From: Thioalkalivibrio nitratireducens | GTDB taxonomy: Bacteria > Pseudomonadota > Gammaproteobacteria > Ectothiorhodospirales > Ectothiorhodospiraceae | DNA: 17,977 bases | Direction of reading: 5' to 3' | Assembly (NCBI GenBank): GCA_011390385.1 | Contig: JAABSN010000063.1 | Coordinates: forward strand, 1 to 17,977 | Part shown: piece by piece, positions 14,307 to 17,977 of the stretch | Position numbering within the stretch: the stretch's first letter is position 1 | Layout: each line of letters begins with the position of its first letter | Translations under genes and position numbers: made by a program | The notes under the pieces: generated by a model | Told to the model about the DNA's origin: nothing | What the model saw: the letters and a program-made list of their open reading frames with translations, nothing else | Database searches by the model: none

Positions 14307-17300
14307 ATGCCCCGACGCCTCCAGCAATGTATTTTCGCCATTGTCGCCGCAGCGCTGCTGAGCTCGCAACTGCGCGCGGCAGAAATCCTCGTCGGCATTG
14401 GCGGCTGCGAGTTGAAGGACGCCATTCGTGCGGCCAACACCGACTCGAGCAGCGGCAATTGTCCGGCCGGCAACGGCGCGGATACGCTCATCCTTCCGGA
14501 CGAGGCCGAGATCGTGCTGAACTCGACCCTCGATCCGATCGTGACGCCGATGACGCTGCGCACGGAAACCCCGTCCGGGCGCGCCTCGATCCGCGGTGAC
14601 AACGACCGGCGCGTGCTCATGGTCACCGGGACGACCGGCGTTCGGCTGGAACGTCTGGTGCTTTCGGATGGCTGGGTCAACGGTCTTGGCGAGGTGGGTG
14701 GAGCCGGTCTGTATATGAACAACTCGGAGGTGGTGCTGGTCGATCTCACGTTCCGCAGAAATCGGGTCGTGGGTGGGCTGCGCCAGGGTGGCGGTCTGCG
14801 TGTGCGCAACAGTACCGTGACCATCGAAGGCTGCATGTTCGACCGCAACCTCGTCGCTGCGACGGCGATTCTCGAAGGCTCGACGCTTCGAAACGGCCGG
14901 GGTGCGGCCATGGCGCTGGTCGACAGCGTCGTCTCGATCGACCGCTGCACGCTGCAGAGCTTCGACGTGAGGGACTCGGCATTCAGCTGGCAGTGGGATA
15001 CCGGTGCGGACGAGGGTGCGGGCATCCATGCGAGGAACACCGTGCTCACGGTGACGAACAGCCTGTTCCAGAACAACAATACCCGGGACGGTGACACGCC
15101 GACGCTTGGCGCCGATCTGTTCCTGGTCGAGGGCAGTGACGCGACGGTCCGAAATTCCACCTTCTGGTACGGCAATCTTGCCAACAGCCGCATCCATGCC
15201 GAGGACAGTACGTTGCGGCTGAACAACGTCACCGTCATCTCCGATATCCGCGGTTATGGCATCAGTGCCCGCGGTACAAGCGAAGTGCATGCCAGCAACA
15301 GCTATTTCGGGTTTGGCGACGACTCCCCGTTTTTTCCATTCTGCGTTGCCTGGGACGCTCAGGGCAACGAAACGGCGTTTCCGGTCATCAGCGATCTGGC
15401 CAATCTGTTCCCGCGCGACACCTCCTGTACCCCTCAGGAGTCTCCCGCCTCGGCATTGGGTGACTGGCGGTCGCCGGCCGACAACGGTGGTCCAACCCGG
15501 ACGGTTGCACTACGGCCCACGAATCTGTTTCTGGGTACCAACCTGGCAGTCAATGCCGGTGACCCGGCGACCTGCGAACCGGACGATCAGCGCGGTGTTT
15601 CCCGCGGTTCGGCCTGCGACATCGGCGCCTATGAAATCGATGATGTGACCGATCTGACGGCCAGTCTTGCGCTGCTTACGCCGCCTCCCTACTACTTCGG
15701 ACAGCGCCTGCGCTACGACGTACTGGTGGGGAATCAGGGACCCTCCGATGCCTACCGGGTCGATGCGCGATTCACGCTGAACGGGCTGACGCTGGATCGC
15801 TTTGCCGGTGATCATCCGTGCGTCGGGTTGGGCTGCACGATCGAAGTGATTCCGGCAGGCGGGCGCTTCAGTTTCCCGATGGTTGTCACCTATGACGGCA
15901 CGCCGACGTTCGATGCCGAGCTTGTGGTGGACACGACAGGTTCGTTCGCCAGCGATCCCGCCCCGTCCAACAACATCGACGACCTGGACAACGGTGGTTC
16001 CCTGAGTGCGGCGGCCGACCTGGATTTGCGGGTCACCCCGACCACACCGCCGCCGTATGCCGTCGGCCAGACCATCGAGTTCGATATCGATCTGGAGAAC
16101 CTGGGACCGAATGGCGCAACAAACATCGTTCTGTCGCTGAACAACTCTCAGCTGAGTCAAGCGAGCATTGTCGGTTGCAACAGCTTCAGCGGTACCCAGT
16201 GCCTGATCCATTCCCTCGGGAATGTATCGGACCGCAGGCTGAGCGGCAGCGCGCAGATCGACGCACCGCTTTTCGCAGTTTCGATGGGCGCCGAAGCGGA
16301 CGAGTTCGACCCGGTTGCGCGAAACGATGAAGACGGCTTCAAGGGCGGCGCCGATGCGGATTCCGCACTGTCCGTTCTGCTGGAGCTGACCACTTCGGGT
16401 CCCCATTATCCGACACAGCCCCTGACCTATCGCGCCGAAATCCTGAACAAGGGGCCGGATGAAGCGACCAACGTGACCGTCGAGAGCCTGACCGAAAACG
16501 CCGTCATCGTTGGCATCAGTAACCCGTGCACATTTCTCCCCTGCGTCATTCCTTCAATTCCGAGTGGAGAGGCATTCATCATCGATTACACGGCGCTGCC
16601 GTCTGCCCCGGGAGCGTTCCTGCACACCGTGGAGGTGTCTGCAGACCAGAACGACAGTGATCCAGGCGATAACACCGCGACCCAGTCCGATGTGGCCGAG
16701 GCTGCGACCGACGTGTCTTCAGACCTGCTGCTACTGAGCGCCGGTCCCTATTTCGAAGGCGCAGAGATCGAATTCGACGTGACGGTGAAGAATCGGGGTC
16801 CGAGCCCGGCAACGCAGGTGACGGTCGATTTCATTCCGGGCAATCTCGAGATTCTGGACGTGCGCTCGGCGCACTGCGCGCTCGATCCCTGCCTGATCCC
16901 CGTCCTCGAGCCGGGCGTGGCCAGTGGCGAGCGGGTCATCGTGAAGGCTCGTATTGCAGACGTTGGCGCATTCAGTCTCGGCGTCCGTGTAGACAGCTCG
17001 GAATTCGAGATCGTGACGACCAACGACGCCAGCGAGCTTGGCGGATCGGCGGCGGAGCCCAAGATCAACCAGCCGCCGGTGGCCGGCGACGATGAGGGCA
17101 TGACCCTGCAGGGGCAGACCGCTTTCATCGACGTGGTTTCCAACGATCAGGATCCGGAGGCGCGGCTCGACGTTGGTACCGTATCCCTGCAGTCGGCGCC
17201 GTCCAGCGGTACCGCAAGCGTCGATGCGCTAGGGGTCGTGACCTATGCGCCCGCGTCTGATTTCTTCGGCATCGACAGCTTCGTGTACTACGTACTCGAT

Positions 17301-17690
17301 GCCGAGAAGGCCGTCTCCAATGCGGCCACTGTGACGGTGACCGTCACGCAGGTCACGAACGATGATCCGCCGATTGCCGTCAACGATCAAACGGTGACAG
17401 ACATCGGTCAGGCCGTGCTGATCGATGTGCTTGGAAACGACAATGATGATGGGGCTCTGGATGTGACCTCGGTCACTCTCGTAGAACTCCCTGCCCACGG
17501 CACGGCCGTGGCGGATCCGGCATCGGGCGTGGTCACGTACACGCCCGCGGATGACTTCAGCGGCGCGGACAGCTTCAGCTACCAGGTGCGTGACGACGCT
17601 GGCCAGATTTCCAACATTGCGACCGTGAGCGTGACCGTGAATCCCGAAGCGTCCGGTGAAGTCCTCTTTGCCGACGGGTTCGAGACCTGA
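14307..17690 (+). CDS. Large exported beta-helix / DUF11-like / Ig-like protein with DGFE tail
   Basis: A protein of 1127 residues. Residues 1-25 are a signal peptide. Residues about 30-445 are a right-handed parallel beta-helix domain: CELKDAIRAANTDSSSG near the start and the closing DNGGPTRTVAL, AVNAGDP and CDIGAYEID, a choice-of-anchor-Q-like block. Four DUF11-like repeats follow (about 449-566, 569-685, 687-794, 804-915), each with a PY near the start, an N-x-GP motif and a cysteine pair. Two Ig/cadherin-like repeats (about 921-1015 and 1020-1112) carry PPVAGDD/PPIAVND, DVLGND and VTYTP-x3-F-x-G-x-DSF. The last ten residues are EVLFADGFET. There is no membrane anchor. A secreted or surface adhesin-like role is likely but unproven. 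The ribosome site before ATG 14307 is weak. Confidence 0.85.
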   Translation: MPRRLQQCIFAIVAAALLSSQLRAAEILVGIGGCELKDAIRAANTDSSSGNCPAGNGADTLILPDEAEIVLNSTLDPIVTPMTLRTETPSGRASIRGDNDRRVLMVTGTTGVRLERLVLSDGWVNGLGEVGGAGLYMNNSEVVLVDLTFRRNRVVGGLRQGGGLRVRNSTVTIEGCMFDRNLVAATAILEGSTLRNGRGAAMALVDSVVSIDRCTLQSFDVRDSAFSWQWDTGADEGAGIHARNTVLTVTNSLFQNNNTRDGDTPTLGADLFLVEGSDATVRNSTFWYGNLANSRIHAEDSTLRLNNVTVISDIRGYGISARGTSEVHASNSYFGFGDDSPFFPFCVAWDAQGNETAFPVISDLANLFPRDTSCTPQESPASALGDWRSPADNGGPTRTVALRPTNLFLGTNLAVNAGDPATCEPDDQRGVSRGSACDIGAYEIDDVTDLTASLALLTPPPYYFGQRLRYDVLVGNQGPSDAYRVDARFTLNGLTLDRFAGDHPCVGLGCTIEVIPAGGRFSFPMVVTYDGTPTFDAELVVDTTGSFASDPAPSNNIDDLDNGGSLSAAADLDLRVTPTTPPPYAVGQTIEFDIDLENLGPNGATNIVLSLNNSQLSQASIVGCNSFSGTQCLIHSLGNVSDRRLSGSAQIDAPLFAVSMGAEADEFDPVARNDEDGFKGGADADSALSVLLELTTSGPHYPTQPLTYRAEILNKGPDEATNVTVESLTENAVIVGISNPCTFLPCVIPSIPSGEAFIIDYTALPSAPGAFLHTVEVSADQNDSDPGDNTATQSDVAEAATDVSSDLLLLSAGPYFEGAEIEFDVTVKNRGPSPATQVTVDFIPGNLEILDVRSAHCALDPCLIPVLEPGVASGERVIVKARIADVGAFSLGVRVDSSEFEIVTTNDASELGGSAAEPKINQPPVAGDDEGMTLQGQTAFIDVVSNDQDPEARLDVGTVSLQSAPSSGTASVDALGVVTYAPASDFFGIDSFVYYVLDAEKAVSNAATVTVTVTQVTNDDPPIAVNDQTVTDIGQAVLIDVLGNDNDDGALDVTSVTLVELPAHGTAVADPASGVVTYTPADDFSGADSFSYQVRDDAGQISNIATVSVTVNPEASGEVLFADGFET

Positions 17691-17832
17691 GCCGCAACCG
17701 GGGCATGCGCAAATCCGGGCTCCGCCCGTCGCAGCGTTGTTCGACCGTGGTCGGGTCGGACTCGAATCACGATGCCTCTTCCTGTAAGCTGCGGTCTCGA
17801 GGGCCAGGGTGAAGAGGCTGCCCTTCGGGGCG

Positions 17833-17977
17833 ATGGGAATGATCTACAGGTTCGATCGCTTCGAGCTGGACGCCGAGCGGGAAACGCTGACCGGTCCGCA
17901 GGGAATCGTTGCCCTCCGGGGGCAAGCGTTGCGCGTGCTCAAGCTGCTCATCCAACGTGCCCCCGGGGTCGTGAGCC
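17833..17977 (+). CDS. OmpR-type winged-helix transcriptional regulator, N-terminus only (cut by window edge)
   Basis: Only the first 48 residues are in the window. YRFDRFELDAERETLTG, then VALRGQALRVLKLLIQ and RAPGVVS, match the first strands and helices of the Trans_reg_C (OmpR/ToxR-type) DNA-binding domain placed at the protein's very N-terminus. Proteins that start this way usually carry TPR, TolB-propeller or membrane sensor parts further on, rather than a receiver domain; that part is not visible. Starts at ATG 17833 or ATG 17839, or an in-frame GTG at 17809 behind GAGGG, are all possible. It lies 142 bp after the large exported protein, same strand. Confidence 0.75.
   Translation, partial: MGMIYRFDRFELDAERETLTGPQGIVALRGQALRVLKLLIQRAPGVVS

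Noticed and set aside
14205..15290. 361-codon open frame antisense to the large exported protein
   Set aside because: It is a shadow of the well-supported plus-strand gene, with no motifs.

Overview
The window looks like ordinary chromosome from a GC-rich gammaproteobacterium. The evidence is a set of E. coli-type housekeeping or conserved genes (YegP, YidB/DUF937, YjgR/DUF853, type II NADH dehydrogenase, a periplasmic FKBP) mixed with large exported beta-rich proteins. The style recalls Xanthomonadales or Wenzhouxiangella-like marine lineages, but that placement is an impression, not a proof. I found no rRNA, tRNA, CRISPR array, integrase or transposase.

Left part (1-5000). A tricorn/S41-type exported protease runs off the left edge on the minus strand. 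It is divergent from a two-helix DUF3592-like membrane protein. Next comes a secreted-protein module: a gene for an exported protein with seven 15-residue YadA-like head repeats and a C-terminal S74 (endosialidase-type) self-cleaving chaperone, broken by a one-base frameshift near 3204. Its stop overlaps (ATGA) the start of a small exported protein that ends in a DGFE motif. A 12-bp inverted repeat separates this pair from a convergent small lipoprotein gene.

Middle part (5000-12500). An FKBP-type prolyl isomerase and a YegP homologue lie on the plus strand. YegP has its own likely promoter and a leader of roughly 190 nt carrying two perfect hairpins. YidB-like and YjgR-like genes follow on the minus strand, then ndh (plus), a DUF6122 membrane protein (minus), and a three-PAS diguanylate cyclase (plus) with an intact GGEEF and I-site.

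Right part (12500-17977). A decayed short-chain dehydrogenase remnant, reduced to its two ends, lies antisense upstream of a Tat-exported NAD-dependent epimerase-like protein. It is followed by an 1127-residue exported beta-helix/DUF11/Ig-like protein that also ends in DGFE, and by the start of an OmpR-type winged-helix regulator cut by the right edge.

The best candidates for something undescribed are: the shared C-terminal LF-x-DGFE tail on two unrelated exported proteins; the overlapping S74/small-protein pair; and the double-hairpin leader before yegP. The remaining genes are mostly single transcription units without an obvious shared pathway.
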